From Bog-473 sp963711065 (GTDB lineage: Bacteria > Actinomycetota > Acidimicrobiia > Acidimicrobiales > RAAP-2), in contig CAVQCO010000002.1 of NCBI GenBank assembly GCA_963711065.1, forward strand, positions 310,001 to 374,000: a stretch of DNA of 64,000 nt. Reading direction: 5' to 3'. Below, one piece after another: positions 9,394-17,648 of this stretch. How positions within the stretch are numbered: the stretch's first letter is position 1; each line of letters opens with the position of its first letter. The notes below the pieces were generated by a model that worked only from the letters and a program-made list of their open reading frames with translations, searched no databases and was not told the DNA's origin. The position numbers and the translations under genes were made by a program.

Positions 9394-9450
9394 GCGCCGG
9401 TGGCGGGCCCAGGTGGGGGTCGGATCGCCTCGGGAAGAAGGTGAGGATCG

Positions 9451-10131
9451 GTGGCCGAGACCTACGTGAGCATCCAGCCGATGAGCGCCGGGGAGCTGGC
9501 CGGCGTCAGCGAGCGCCTCGAGTCCGCGCCGCCCAGCGTGGTCATCCGCTGGGCTCTCGACACCTTCGGCGACGCCGTCGTGCTGGCGGCCTCGTTCGAG
9601 GACATCGTGCTGATCGACCTGGTCACCAAGCTCGCGCCGTCCATAGAGGTGGTATTCCTCGACACCGAGGCCCACTTCCCCGAGACCCTGACCTTCGTGG
9701 AGGAGGTCCGGGCGCGCTACGGATTGAACCTCACCGTGACCAGGCCCGGCCCCGATGCCGGGGCGCACCCGTGCGGTTCCGAGCAGTGCTGCCAGTTCCG
9801 CAAGGTGGAGCCGTTGCGCGGCGCCCTCGCCGGCAAGCGCGCCTGGCTCACGTCGCTCAAGCGGTCCGACGGCCCGACCCGGGCCGACGCACCGGTCGTC
9901 GGCTGGGACTCCTCGTTCGGCCTGGTGAAGATCAATCCCTTGGTGACGTGGACCGACGACGACATCGCGTCGTATCTCGCCGACCACGGCCTGCCGCAGC
10001 ACCCACTGGTGCCACGCGGCTACCGCTCCATCGGCTGCGCCCCGACGACCCGTCCGGTGGCCGCGGGAGAGGACCCCCGCGCCGGTCGTTGGTCGGGCAT
10101 CGACAAGTCCGAGTGCGGCCTGCACGCCTAG
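9451..10131 (+). CDS. cysH: APS reductase (assimilatory), with an atypical Fe-S motif
   Basis: This 226-residue protein should reduce adenosine 5'-phosphosulfate to sulfite using thioredoxin. Seen: the P-loop-like VVLAASFEDIVLIDL, the tandem cysteines C113-C114 in EQCCQFRKVEPL typical of APS rather than PAPS reductases, and the catalytic C-terminal Cys222 in KSECGLH. Oddity: the usual CxxC that completes the [4Fe-4S] site reads C196-A-P-T199, so one ligand is missing; an additional Cys108 lies nearby. The GTG at 9451 follows GAGGATCG. The absence of an APS kinase in the cluster agrees with direct APS reduction. The stop overlaps the sir start by one base. Confidence 0.9.
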   Translation: MAETYVSIQPMSAGELAGVSERLESAPPSVVIRWALDTFGDAVVLAASFEDIVLIDLVTKLAPSIEVVFLDTEAHFPETLTFVEEVRARYGLNLTVTRPGPDAGAHPCGSEQCCQFRKVEPLRGALAGKRAWLTSLKRSDGPTRADAPVVGWDSSFGLVKINPLVTWTDDDIASYLADHGLPQHPLVPRGYRSIGCAPTTRPVAAGEDPRAGRWSGIDKSECGLHA

Positions 10132-11861
10132 TGCCACGTGACCTCGACAATCCCTACGGCATGGAGTTCCGGGGCCGGCGTGACCGGGGGCTCAAGTTCG
10201 TCCGTCCGTACCGCAACATCGGCGAGCTCAATTCGGTCGAGCAGCTGAAGCTGGCGCGGCACCCCTTCGAGGTGGCGCAGGCCGTCATCGACACGTACTC
10301 CAAGCAGGGCCCGGGCGCCATCGCCGAGGTGCCCGGCGAGCAGGAGCGGCTGAAGTGGGTGGGGATGTACCCGCAGCGCCAGGGTGGCGACGCCTTCATG
10401 ATGCGGATCAAGGTCCCCGGGGGCGTCATGACAGCGCCCCAGGTCCGCGAGATCGGCGTGGCGGCCGACGCCTTCGCCGAGGGGCCCGAGGACAGCCCGG
10501 TCTTCGGCAACCGCTACGCCGACCTCACGACGCGCCAGGACATCCAGCTCCACTGGATCCGCATCGCGGACGTGCCCCGGATTTGGCAGCGCTTCTGGGA
10601 GGTCGGGTTGACGACCGTGCAGGCGTGCGGCGACTCGGCCCGCAACGTGTGCTCGTGCCCGGTCTCGGGCATCGACAAGAGCGAAGTCGTGGACGCCTTG
10701 CCGGTGGCCCAGGCCATCTCGGCGTTCTTCACCGGGAACCGGGAGTACGCCAACCTGCCCCGCAAATTCAAGATCGCCGTGACCGGCTGCACGGAAGACT
10801 GCGCACGGGTGGAGATCAACGACATCGGCCTGTGGCCGGCCGAGCGGCCCGACGGGAGCCTGGGCTTCAACGTGCTCATCGGCGGCGGGCTCTCCGACGG
10901 AGAACGCATGGCGTCCGACATCGACCTCTCCATCCGGCCCGACCAGGCGGTGGAGCTCTGCCGCGGTGTCGCCCAGGTGTTCGGCGAGCTGGGCAACCGG
11001 GAGAACCGGGGGCTGGCGCGCATGCGCTACCTCGCGCAGGAGCTCGGGCCCGAGGGCTTCCGGTCCGCCTTGGACGAGCGCACGAACTTCACGCTCGAGC
11101 CTGCCGGACGGGAGCTGACCACTGCGTTCCGCGGCGACCACGTCGGTGTCCATCCACAGAAGCAGCCGGGCCTCGTCTACGTCGGCTGCTCCGTCCCGGT
11201 CGGTCGCATGCACGGACTGGACCTGGTCGAGCTGGCCCGGTTGGCCGAGACCTACGGCGACGGCGGGGTGCGTATCGGCATCGACCAGAACTTCATCGTC
11301 TCGGGGGTCGCGGAGGACCGGCTCGAGGACCTGCTGGCCGAGCCCTTGATGCAGACCTACTCCCCCTTCCCCGGCCCCTTCGAGCGGGGCGTGGTCGCCT
11401 GTACCGGCTCGGAGTTCTGCCGGTTCGCCGTGGTCGAGACGAAGGAGCGCGCCATCAAGTGGGCCCGGGGCCTGGACGCGCAGCTGTCGGCGGGGACGCG
11501 CCAGGGCGACCACGGAGACGCGGGGGTCATCCGCATGCACTTCTCCGGCTGCTCGGCCTCGTGCGCACAGCCGCAGATCGCCGACATCGGCTTCCGCGGG
11601 GACATCGCCCACGTCGACGAGCACATCGAGGAGGCCGTGGACATCGGCTTGGGTGGTTCGCTCGGGCCCGATGCCGCGTTCATCGACTGGGTCGCCGGCG
11701 CCATGCCCGTCGACCGGGTCCCCGACGCACTGCTCCGGATCGCCACGCGGTACCGGGACGAACGCCGCCCCGACGAGCCCTTCCACCTCTGGGCCCGGCG
11801 CAGCCACCCCGACGAGATCCGCTCCACGCTGGCCGGCACGGCCGAGGCGGTGGCGCCGTGA
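10131..11861 (+). CDS. sir: Siroheme [4Fe-4S] sulfite reductase (ferredoxin-type sulfite/nitrite reductase family)
   Basis: Catalyses the six-electron reduction of sulfite to sulfide. The 576-residue product has the duplicated family fold. The siroheme/[4Fe-4S] cysteines are seen as C424-x5-C430 (ACTGSEFC) and C474-x3-C478 (SGCSASC); first-half family blocks include TTRQDIQLHWI and VTGCTEDCARVEINDIG. The GTG start at 10131 uses the last base of the cysH stop TAG, giving tight coupling. Sequence alone cannot exclude nitrite reductase (NirA), but its place between cysH and the siroheme and sulfurylase genes argues for sulfite. The adjacent FrhB-like protein is a candidate electron donor. Confidence 0.9.
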   Translation: MPRDLDNPYGMEFRGRRDRGLKFVRPYRNIGELNSVEQLKLARHPFEVAQAVIDTYSKQGPGAIAEVPGEQERLKWVGMYPQRQGGDAFMMRIKVPGGVMTAPQVREIGVAADAFAEGPEDSPVFGNRYADLTTRQDIQLHWIRIADVPRIWQRFWEVGLTTVQACGDSARNVCSCPVSGIDKSEVVDALPVAQAISAFFTGNREYANLPRKFKIAVTGCTEDCARVEINDIGLWPAERPDGSLGFNVLIGGGLSDGERMASDIDLSIRPDQAVELCRGVAQVFGELGNRENRGLARMRYLAQELGPEGFRSALDERTNFTLEPAGRELTTAFRGDHVGVHPQKQPGLVYVGCSVPVGRMHGLDLVELARLAETYGDGGVRIGIDQNFIVSGVAEDRLEDLLAEPLMQTYSPFPGPFERGVVACTGSEFCRFAVVETKERAIKWARGLDAQLSAGTRQGDHGDAGVIRMHFSGCSASCAQPQIADIGFRGDIAHVDEHIEEAVDIGLGGSLGPDAAFIDWVAGAMPVDRVPDALLRIATRYRDERRPDEPFHLWARRSHPDEIRSTLAGTAEAVAP

Positions 11862-13129
11862 AGCGCTACCGGCTCCGGGACCAGATGAACGGGATCGCCG
11901 AGCCGCCCGGCAAGGTGTGGTTCTGGGAGCTCGAAGCCGGTGTGATCCACGCCGATCGGTGTATCCAGTGCGGCACGTGCGTCGCCGTCTGCCCGTCGAA
12001 CTCCATCGGTGTCGACGAGGACACGAACCTGCCCGAGCTGGTCAAGATGTGCACCGGCTGCTCGCTCTGTTGGGACTTCTGCCCGCGGGGCGGCCTCCGC
12101 TACGAGGCGCTGTGGCCACCGTCGTCCGTCGGCTCGGACGAGGAGGCCGTGGTGCAGCCCGCCCAGGTCCGTTCCGACTCCTCGGACACGTATTGGAAGA
12201 TCAGCGGTGGCCCGCCGGCCGGCGGGCTCGGTGCGGTCGTGGACAGCTACGCCGTCCGCGCGTCGACGCCTCTGGACGACGTGCAGGACGGGGGCGCGGT
12301 CAGCGCGCTGTTGATCGGGCTGTTGGCGGCGGGCGAGATCGATGGTGCGCTCGTGTCGAAGCCCAGTGCCGATCCCGACGAGCAGTGGAAGGGCGTCGCC
12401 ACCGTCGCGACGACGGCCGACGAAATCCGGGCTGCCGCCGGGAGCTTCTACAACCAGACCATGGCCCTCGCCGAGCTCGACCTGTCGGGCTACGCGCTGC
12501 CGGCCAAGCCGCGTCTCGCGGTGGTCGGGACACCGTGCGAGGTGCAGGGGCTCCGGGCGATGCAAGCCCGTCGCTGGCCGACCGGCGCCCACCGGGTCGA
12601 CGCGGTGGTGTTGACCATCGCGTTGATGTGCACGAAGAACTTCGACTACGAGGCGCTGACCCTGCGGGAGCTGCGTGACAAGCGGGGCGTCGACCTGGAC
12701 CGGGTGTCGAAGATGGACGTGATCCGGGGGCGCATGATCGTCGAGTACCGCGACGGGGAGCTGGCCGTCGACGAGCCGGTCAAGGACTTCCACGGCGCTG
12801 CGCTCAAGGGTTGCGACGAATGCGCCGACTTCCTGGGCCGATCGGCCGACATCTCGGTGGGCAGCGTCGGCTCCATGAACGGCTGGACGAGCGTCATCAT
12901 CCGGACCGAGCGGGGCCGCCTGGCGTTCCAGGCCGCGCGCCCGAAGCTGGACGTGCGCGGGCTGGACGACCCTGCCGCCCTCCTCCGGCTGGACGCCCTG
13001 GACAAGAAGATCGCCGACCGCTCGCTGCAGCGCAAGCTCGACCCGGACGCACCCTTGTTCATCGACTTCGAGGAGCACGTCCGCGCCTACGAGGGGACGG
13101 ACCGACGACCTGTCTACATCCGCCATTGA
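11858..13129 (+). CDS. FrhB-type coenzyme F420 hydrogenase/dehydrogenase beta-subunit family protein
   Basis: This 423-residue iron-sulfur flavoprotein belongs to the family that transfers electrons between coenzyme F420 and a partner enzyme through FAD and Fe-S clusters. Two ferredoxin-like motifs are seen near the N-terminus (CIQCGTCVAVCPSNSI and CTGCSLCWDFCPRGG), followed by the FrhB N domain (VQDGGAVSALLIGLL), the FrhB C domain (VGTPCEVQGLRAM, MCTKNFDYEAL) and KGCDECADFLGRSADISVGSVG. The GTG start overlaps the sir stop (GTGA), so the two are coupled. Inference: it feeds electrons from F420H2 to the sulfite reductase, as the FrhB-like module does in the fused F420-dependent sulfite reductase of methanogens. 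A ferredoxin-linked role is the alternative. Confidence 0.88.
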   Translation: MKRYRLRDQMNGIAEPPGKVWFWELEAGVIHADRCIQCGTCVAVCPSNSIGVDEDTNLPELVKMCTGCSLCWDFCPRGGLRYEALWPPSSVGSDEEAVVQPAQVRSDSSDTYWKISGGPPAGGLGAVVDSYAVRASTPLDDVQDGGAVSALLIGLLAAGEIDGALVSKPSADPDEQWKGVATVATTADEIRAAAGSFYNQTMALAELDLSGYALPAKPRLAVVGTPCEVQGLRAMQARRWPTGAHRVDAVVLTIALMCTKNFDYEALTLRELRDKRGVDLDRVSKMDVIRGRMIVEYRDGELAVDEPVKDFHGAALKGCDECADFLGRSADISVGSVGSMNGWTSVIIRTERGRLAFQAARPKLDVRGLDDPAALLRLDALDKKIADRSLQRKLDPDAPLFIDFEEHVRAYEGTDRRPVYIRH

Positions 13130-13131
13130 CC

Positions 13132-13443
13132 GTGGCCGCCGTACCCGTGCTGCACGTGCCCGACGAGCCGGTCGCCAGGGCGGAGCGCTGGCTGGCCGCG
13201 GTGCTCGACGGTGCCGACCTCGAGCGCGTCCTGGTGGGCGACGACGGCGTCGCGCCCTGGCTGTGGACCCGCTGGCGGTCCCTGGCCGGGGCCGGCGTGG
13301 ACGAAGCGGACCTCGGTCGAGTCGTCCTGGGCTACCGGCGCGAGATCTGGCTGTGGTTGGCGGGCGAGCGCACCTGGCCTCAGTGCTGCTCGGGTCTCAT
13401 CGGCCGCATCACGCGCCGTCTCGCCGACCGCCCCGGGGGGTGA
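13132..13443 (+). CDS. Small hypothetical protein in the sulfite-reduction operon
   Basis: A 103-residue product from a GTG two bases after the preceding stop; its own stop overlaps the next GTG (GTGA). The family was not recognised. It is rich in Trp and Arg (PWLWTRWRSL, REIWLWLAGERTWPQCC) and ends in a basic helix (GLIGRITRRLADR); no membrane segment or metal motif is convincing. Coupling on both sides suggests it is genuinely translated and works with its neighbours. Confidence 0.6.
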   Translation: MAAVPVLHVPDEPVARAERWLAAVLDGADLERVLVGDDGVAPWLWTRWRSLAGAGVDEADLGRVVLGYRREIWLWLAGERTWPQCCSGLIGRITRRLADRPGG

Positions 13444-14237
13444 CGGACCCGCACGACGCGCCGGCGATCGAGTTGCGCGGCGTGACCGTCCGCCGCGAGG
13501 GCGTGCCGGTGCTGGCCGGGGTGGACTGGCGGGTCGACCGGACCGACCGCTGGGTCGTCCTGGGGCCGAACGGCTCGGGGAAGACGACGTTGCTCCAGGT
13601 GGCCGCGGCCCGCTTGTGGCCCACTGCCGGCCGGGTCGAGGTCCTCGGCGCCAGGCTCGGAGCCGTGGACGTGCGGACGTTGCGACCCCGTGTGGCGCTC
13701 GTCAGCGGAGCGGTGACGCGGCAGCTGCGAGGCGATCTGGCGGCCCGCGACGTCGTCGCGAGCGGGCGGCACGGCGCGCTCGAGACCTGGTGGAACCGGT
13801 ACACGGACGGGGATTGGGCGAAGGCGGACGCGCTGCTGGCGCGCGTCGGGGTCGCCGAGATACGGGACCGGCCGTTCGGCGTGATCTCCGAGGGGGAGCG
13901 CCAACAGGTCCTGCTGGCGCGGGCGCTCATGAGCGATCCCGAGCTCGTCCTGCTCGACGAGCCGTTCGCCGGTCTGGACCTGGGCGCCCGCGAGCGGCTG
14001 CTGGTCCGGCTGGCGGCACTGGCCGGCGATCCCGACGGGCCGCCGGTCGTCCTGGTGACGCACCACTGCGAGGAGATCCCCCCGGGGTTCACCCATGGGG
14101 GGTTGGTCCGCCGCGGCGCACTGATGGCGGCCGGGCCGCTCCACGACGTCATCACCTCCGCGCGGGTGTCGGCGTGCTTCGGAGTGCCCGTCACCGTCGG
14201 GTGCACCGACGGAAGGTGGTGGAGCCGCGCCGCCTGA
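13440..14237 (+). CDS. Stand-alone ABC transporter ATP-binding protein
   Basis: A 265-residue ABC ATPase with Walker A LGPNGSGKTTLLQ, a degenerate signature ISEGERQQVLLARAL, Walker B LVLLDEPFAGLDL and switch His in VLVTHHCEEIPPGF. The HCEEIPPGF switch region and overall layout resemble ModF/YlmA-type stand-alone ATPases rather than transporter subunits. No permease gene is adjacent. The GTG start overlaps the preceding stop, placing it at the end of the cysH-sir operon. Substrate is unknown; a sulfur or metal link is only suggested by position. Confidence 0.8.
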   Translation: MTDPHDAPAIELRGVTVRREGVPVLAGVDWRVDRTDRWVVLGPNGSGKTTLLQVAAARLWPTAGRVEVLGARLGAVDVRTLRPRVALVSGAVTRQLRGDLAARDVVASGRHGALETWWNRYTDGDWAKADALLARVGVAEIRDRPFGVISEGERQQVLLARALMSDPELVLLDEPFAGLDLGARERLLVRLAALAGDPDGPPVVLVTHHCEEIPPGFTHGGLVRRGALMAAGPLHDVITSARVSACFGVPVTVGCTDGRWWSRAA

Positions 14238-14424
14238 GCGTCGCGCGTCGTCCATGAGCTGGGTCGCAAGAACGTCCTTGCTTCGCCGCCACGACGCGGG
14301 TACAAACGGGACTGAGCGGAGAAGTGTCGACGAGGTCGGCGCTGTGCATTTCCCCACCATCCACCATTTGTAAGAGGCCGTTCACTAGCCTTTTCAGCGG
14401 AGAGCGAAGGTAGGTCGTCGGGGA

Positions 14425-15132
14425 GTGACGATTGTGATCCTGCTGGTCCTCGTAGTTCTGCTGTGGGTGGCGGTCCTGGCGCCGAGCGCGTGGAGGCGGT
14501 TCTCCGAGCGTCAAGGTGTCGGCTCCATCGACCACTTCCATCACCAACTGCAGCTCCTCGAGCACGCGGCGCCCAAGACCGTCGCGCCGGCCTATCGACT
14601 GCACACCGCGCTGCCCGCCGGTTCGCCCACCGAGGGGACGCAGTCCGCCGTCGACAGTTCCCGACCCAAGCTCATGCTCCTGCGGCCGACGGACGACGCG
14701 GCCACCGCCGACGTGGACGACAACGACGGCTGTCATTACGAGAGGGTCGGCGTCCTCGACTCCCCCGAGCCCGTGTGCCTGCCCGAGACGGCAGTGGACC
14801 TGCGGGTGTTCCGGCGCGAAGAGGCGCGACGGCGCTGCACCGTGCTGCTGCGCTGTTTGAGCGGGGTCGCGATCTCGACGGCGCTGATCGGCGTGTTCCC
14901 GGGGATGCATCTCGCCTGGGTCTTCACCGGGCTCTTCGGGCTGGCCGCCCTCGGGCTGGTGGGCCTGATGGCCTACGCCAAGGAGATCGAAGCAGAGCAG
15001 CAGCGTCGCCGGGGCCGCCTCGAGGCGCGGGCTGCGCTCGGGGACGTTGCGGTCTCCGATCCGGCGACGGCCGGCTACCCGGGTGCGTGGGACGACGACG
15101 ATTTCGAGGAGCCCCGGGTCGTCGCTCGCTGA
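14425..15132 (+). CDS. Actinobacterial membrane protein, GlpR/SepX-like
   Basis: A 235-residue product beginning at GTG. An N-terminal membrane helix (IVILLVLVVLLWVAVLAP) is followed by RRFSERQGVGSIDHFHHQLQLLE, an Asp-rich cytoplasmic stretch and two closely spaced helices (ISTALIGVFPGMHLAWVF, LAALGLVGLMAYA), ending in an acidic tail. This layout resembles the actinobacterial family annotated as GlpR (receptor for a gephyrin-like molybdotransferase), called SepX in Streptomyces, where it is linked to cell division. The assignment rests on topology and the N-terminal pattern, so it is tentative. The 187-base gap upstream shows no distinctive element. Confidence 0.55.
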   Translation: MTIVILLVLVVLLWVAVLAPSAWRRFSERQGVGSIDHFHHQLQLLEHAAPKTVAPAYRLHTALPAGSPTEGTQSAVDSSRPKLMLLRPTDDAATADVDDNDGCHYERVGVLDSPEPVCLPETAVDLRVFRREEARRRCTVLLRCLSGVAISTALIGVFPGMHLAWVFTGLFGLAALGLVGLMAYAKEIEAEQQRRRGRLEARAALGDVAVSDPATAGYPGAWDDDDFEEPRVVAR

Positions 15133-15216
15133 TGTGCAACGGGCGAAACCCGGACTGCACGCCGCCGCGCTCGCTCGGGAAGGCTCAGGGAGGCCGACTA
15201 TCCTGATCGGTGTTCC

Positions 15217-15292
15217 GGGGGTGTAGCTCAGCTGGTAGAGCGCTACGTTCGCAATGTAGAGGCCGAGGGTTCGAGTCCCTTCACCTCCACCA
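15217..15292 (+). tRNA. tRNA-Ala (anticodon CGC)
   Basis: A complete 76-base cloverleaf: acceptor GGGGGTG pairs with CACCTCC, the D arm is AGCTCAGCTGGTAGAGC, the anticodon loop TTCGCAA gives CGC on a CTACG/TGTAG stem, the T arm is GAGGG-TTCGAGT-CCCTT, and CCA is encoded. It reads GCG codons. Its 3' half is the attachment site for the elements that follow. Confidence 0.96.
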
Positions 15293-15293
15293 A
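15244..15293 (+). repeat. attL: tRNA 3' half as 50-bp direct repeat (copy 1)
   Basis: From the anticodon stem to one base past CCA, this 50-bp stretch is repeated exactly at 25750-25799. A 44-bp version with one mismatch lies at 28862-28905. Integration into the tRNA 3' end with regeneration of the gene is the usual result of tyrosine-recombinase insertion. Confidence 0.88.
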
Positions 15294-15619
15294 AAGCCCA
15301 GGTCAAAGGGCTGAAGTGGGACCCCCTGAAGGTCACGAGGCACTGTTGAGCGCTACGTGGTTTGTCGTAGAGGTCGAAATGGGAGTACACCACACTCGCC
15401 AAAGACCCAGGCCACGAGCCGACAGCCAGATCTCCGTCGGCGTGGGAGGTGCGAGTGGGCGCGGCGTGTCTTTAGGTGTCTTTATCGACAGAGTCTGGTT
15501 CCCGCGACGTAGAACCGTGGCGCACCGGACCACCGCAAACCACGAAGCGACCGCCGGCGTGCTCCGAGCCTGCCCAGCGCGAACGTAGGCGGGTGACGAA
15601 CGATCGGAGCGGCCAATAC
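15294..15619. other. Left flank of island 1 (no gene)
   Basis: A 326-base stretch without a convincing gene. It holds a degenerate second tRNA-Ala fragment at 15346-15379 (GAGCGCTACG ... GTAGAGGTCGA) and tandem GTGTCTTTA repeats near 15470-15490, matched at the right end of the island. Open frames here are shadows of tRNA-like sequence. Confidence 0.55.
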
Positions 15620-17392
15620 ATGACCGGCAGGTCGCGACGTACAACCGTGCCCCTCGGCCGGTTCCTGGCCGCAATCGAGGACCGGATCGCCACCATGCCG
15701 GCAGCGGAGCTGCGCGAAGTGGTCTTGGCGTTCGCCGAGTCGCTCGAAGCGTCGGAGCGCCCGGTGTTCCTCCAGCGGTTCGGCGCGAAGCCGCCTCGGC
15801 CGGTCGAGCCGATCGACGCCTTGCTGGCGGACGTCGAACTCCTTGAGGAGGAGGCGGAATCTACCGGCGAGCCCGGTTGGGACGACTACGACGACTACCA
15901 CGACCGCTACGGTTGGTCCTCTGACGACGAGTTCCGCGAGCCCGACTGGAGCCCGAACCTCGTTGAACTGCTGCGCCGCACCGGTGCGGTCTTCTTGAAG
16001 GGTGATCCGTCTGCCGCCGCGCAGGCATATGAGCGCCTGTTCACCGTGGCCGAAGGCGCCATGGAGTACGGCTGGTCGGTCGCCGCCGATCCTGATGACA
16101 CCGACGTCATGAAGGAAGCGGCGGCCAGGTATCTGCGGGCGGTTGGGGAGTCTGGTGAGCGCGACGATCGTCCGGATCGTCTACGGCGAGCGGCGTCCTT
16201 GCTGGGTCGGGCTCTCATCGGCGACGCCGTGTCGTACGCCGCCGTGGAGGGTGCCCGGGTGGCGGCGCCGGCGGAGCGCGAGAGGCTGCTTGAGGACTGG
16301 GTGTCGGCGCTCGCGCCATTGGCCCAGAAGGACGATCACTACTACGGCGACTGGGCACACAGGCTTCTGCTCGAGGTGGTCGAGCAGCTGGAAGGATTGC
16401 CGGGCCTGGCGAAGCTCGCCCGAGGCGGTGGGCAGCGAGCTGGGAGGACCTTTCTCGCCTGGTTCGACGCCGCTCGACGGCAAGGCGACGATCCGATGGC
16501 GCTCATCGCTGGGGAAGAAGGGCTGCGCAGCCTGAGGTTCGGCGCGGAACGGGCGGCACTGGCAGAGCGCATGGCCTTGATGGCCGACGGCGCGGAGCAG
16601 TTCGAGAACGCGGTCGCCGCCCGGGTGGAGGCATGGGATTCCGTGCCATCTCTCGACCGTCTGTTGAAGGTCGTGAGGGCCGCTCGGAGGGCGGAGGTAG
16701 AGAAGGAGACGATCAGCGAGTTGGCGAAGAGCCGTCATCGCTCCGGGATTACTGCGCCGCTGCGAGTCGTGCTTCTCGTGCTAGGGGGTCGGCTCGACAC
16801 GGCCGTCAAAGAGAACAGAGCAGGTTCAGCTCCGAACACCGACAAGTCGCCTCGTGCCGCCGACGCGTTGCTCGCCGCGGAGGTGCTGATCCCAATCCTC
16901 CTCACGGCCGGCGTCGACGCTACCCGGTGCGACGGATTCTCCGAATCGATGATCGCCGAGCTCTTGAACGACGCAGAGGCACTCGTGGACCGACGCAGTG
17001 TCGCTTCATCATTCACGTACGGGTTCGACGAGGACGACGGCGATCCGGGATCGCCCCACGACCTCGCACTCGGCGGCCTGCTGGTAATGACGCTTGAGGG
17101 CATGGCGATCCCGAAGGCCAAGCGACATCGTTACCTCGACGCCGGCTCGACGCTAGCGGCTGACGCCGTCGCCCGTATTGTCACGAACAAGGAACGACGG
17201 CGGTACTCGCAGGCGGCAGCGCTCGCTGTGGCCCATGCCGAGGCGATCGCCATTACAGAGAACCGGGCGGCGGGTGATGCTGCCGCGGACGCAGCCCAAT
17301 CTAGCTACCCACGACATACCGCGTACCGCTCGGAGCTCGTAAAAGCCCGGACGCGCTCCCCGTTTCTATCCTCGCCCGGACGCGTCCGGTGA
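15620..17392 (+). CDS. Hypothetical 590-residue helical protein, island cargo
   Basis: The family was not recognised. The ATG at 15620 is chosen because the open frame upstream runs into the island flank. The protein is almost entirely alpha-helical, with Ala/Leu/Arg-rich repeats reminiscent of TPR-like solenoids (DPSAAAQAYERLF, EQFENAVAARVEAWD) and an acidic, Tyr-rich stretch at residues ~78-100 (DDYDDYHDRYGWSSDDE). The C-terminus (YPRHTAYRSELVKAR) resembles the Y-x-x-x-L-x-x-A-R endings of some helical-repeat proteins. There is no catalytic motif, signal peptide or membrane segment. It is convergent with jetABCD and separated from it by a terminator, so a defence role is possible but unproven. 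Confidence 0.7.
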   Translation: MTGRSRRTTVPLGRFLAAIEDRIATMPAAELREVVLAFAESLEASERPVFLQRFGAKPPRPVEPIDALLADVELLEEEAESTGEPGWDDYDDYHDRYGWSSDDEFREPDWSPNLVELLRRTGAVFLKGDPSAAAQAYERLFTVAEGAMEYGWSVAADPDDTDVMKEAAARYLRAVGESGERDDRPDRLRRAASLLGRALIGDAVSYAAVEGARVAAPAERERLLEDWVSALAPLAQKDDHYYGDWAHRLLLEVVEQLEGLPGLAKLARGGGQRAGRTFLAWFDAARRQGDDPMALIAGEEGLRSLRFGAERAALAERMALMADGAEQFENAVAARVEAWDSVPSLDRLLKVVRAARRAEVEKETISELAKSRHRSGITAPLRVVLLVLGGRLDTAVKENRAGSAPNTDKSPRAADALLAAEVLIPILLTAGVDATRCDGFSESMIAELLNDAEALVDRRSVASSFTYGFDEDDGDPGSPHDLALGGLLVMTLEGMAIPKAKRHRYLDAGSTLAADAVARIVTNKERRRYSQAAALAVAHAEAIAITENRAAGDAAADAAQSSYPRHTAYRSELVKARTRSPFLSSPGRVR

Positions 17393-17414
17393 TCCGGCCA
17401 TCAGAGCAGGGGCA

Positions 17415-17445
17415 CTTCCTCGTGAAACTGCTCTTCACGAGGAAG
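17415..17445. terminator. Bidirectional stem-loop between convergent genes
   Basis: A perfect 12-bp stem (CTTCCTCGTGAA/TTCACGAGGAAG) with a 7-base loop, 23 bases past the stop of the 590-residue gene and about 200 bases past the jetD stop. No strong T-tract. The gap 17393-17648 has no other support for a gene. Confidence 0.6.
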
Positions 17446-17648
17446 GACCTTCACCGTCCTGCCGAGCCGGCACGATTCGAGCGCGCACGGCTGTTCGTCG
17501 GCACGATCGAGGATCTCTACAGTTCCCGCCGACAAGCAAGGCATGCCCTGGAATATTCGCTCCCGTAAGCGACGGGCGGCAGGAGCCGGCAGCGATGCGG
17601 GCGACGACAACCCGACGACAAGCTTTGTCAGGAAGGCGTCCTCGGCTG

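Noticed and set aside
10128..11807. 559-residue open frame on the minus strand
   Set aside because: It is antisense to the sulfite reductase and shows low-complexity composition without family motifs.
10131..11861. Assimilatory nitrite reductase
   Set aside because: The protein family includes both enzymes, but cysH, cysD, cysN and siroheme genes surround it and no nitrate genes are nearby; sulfite is the better call.
17401..17610. 69-residue minus-strand frame downstream of jetD
   Set aside because: It spans the terminator stem-loop at 17415-17445, has no ribosome binding site and no recognisable family.
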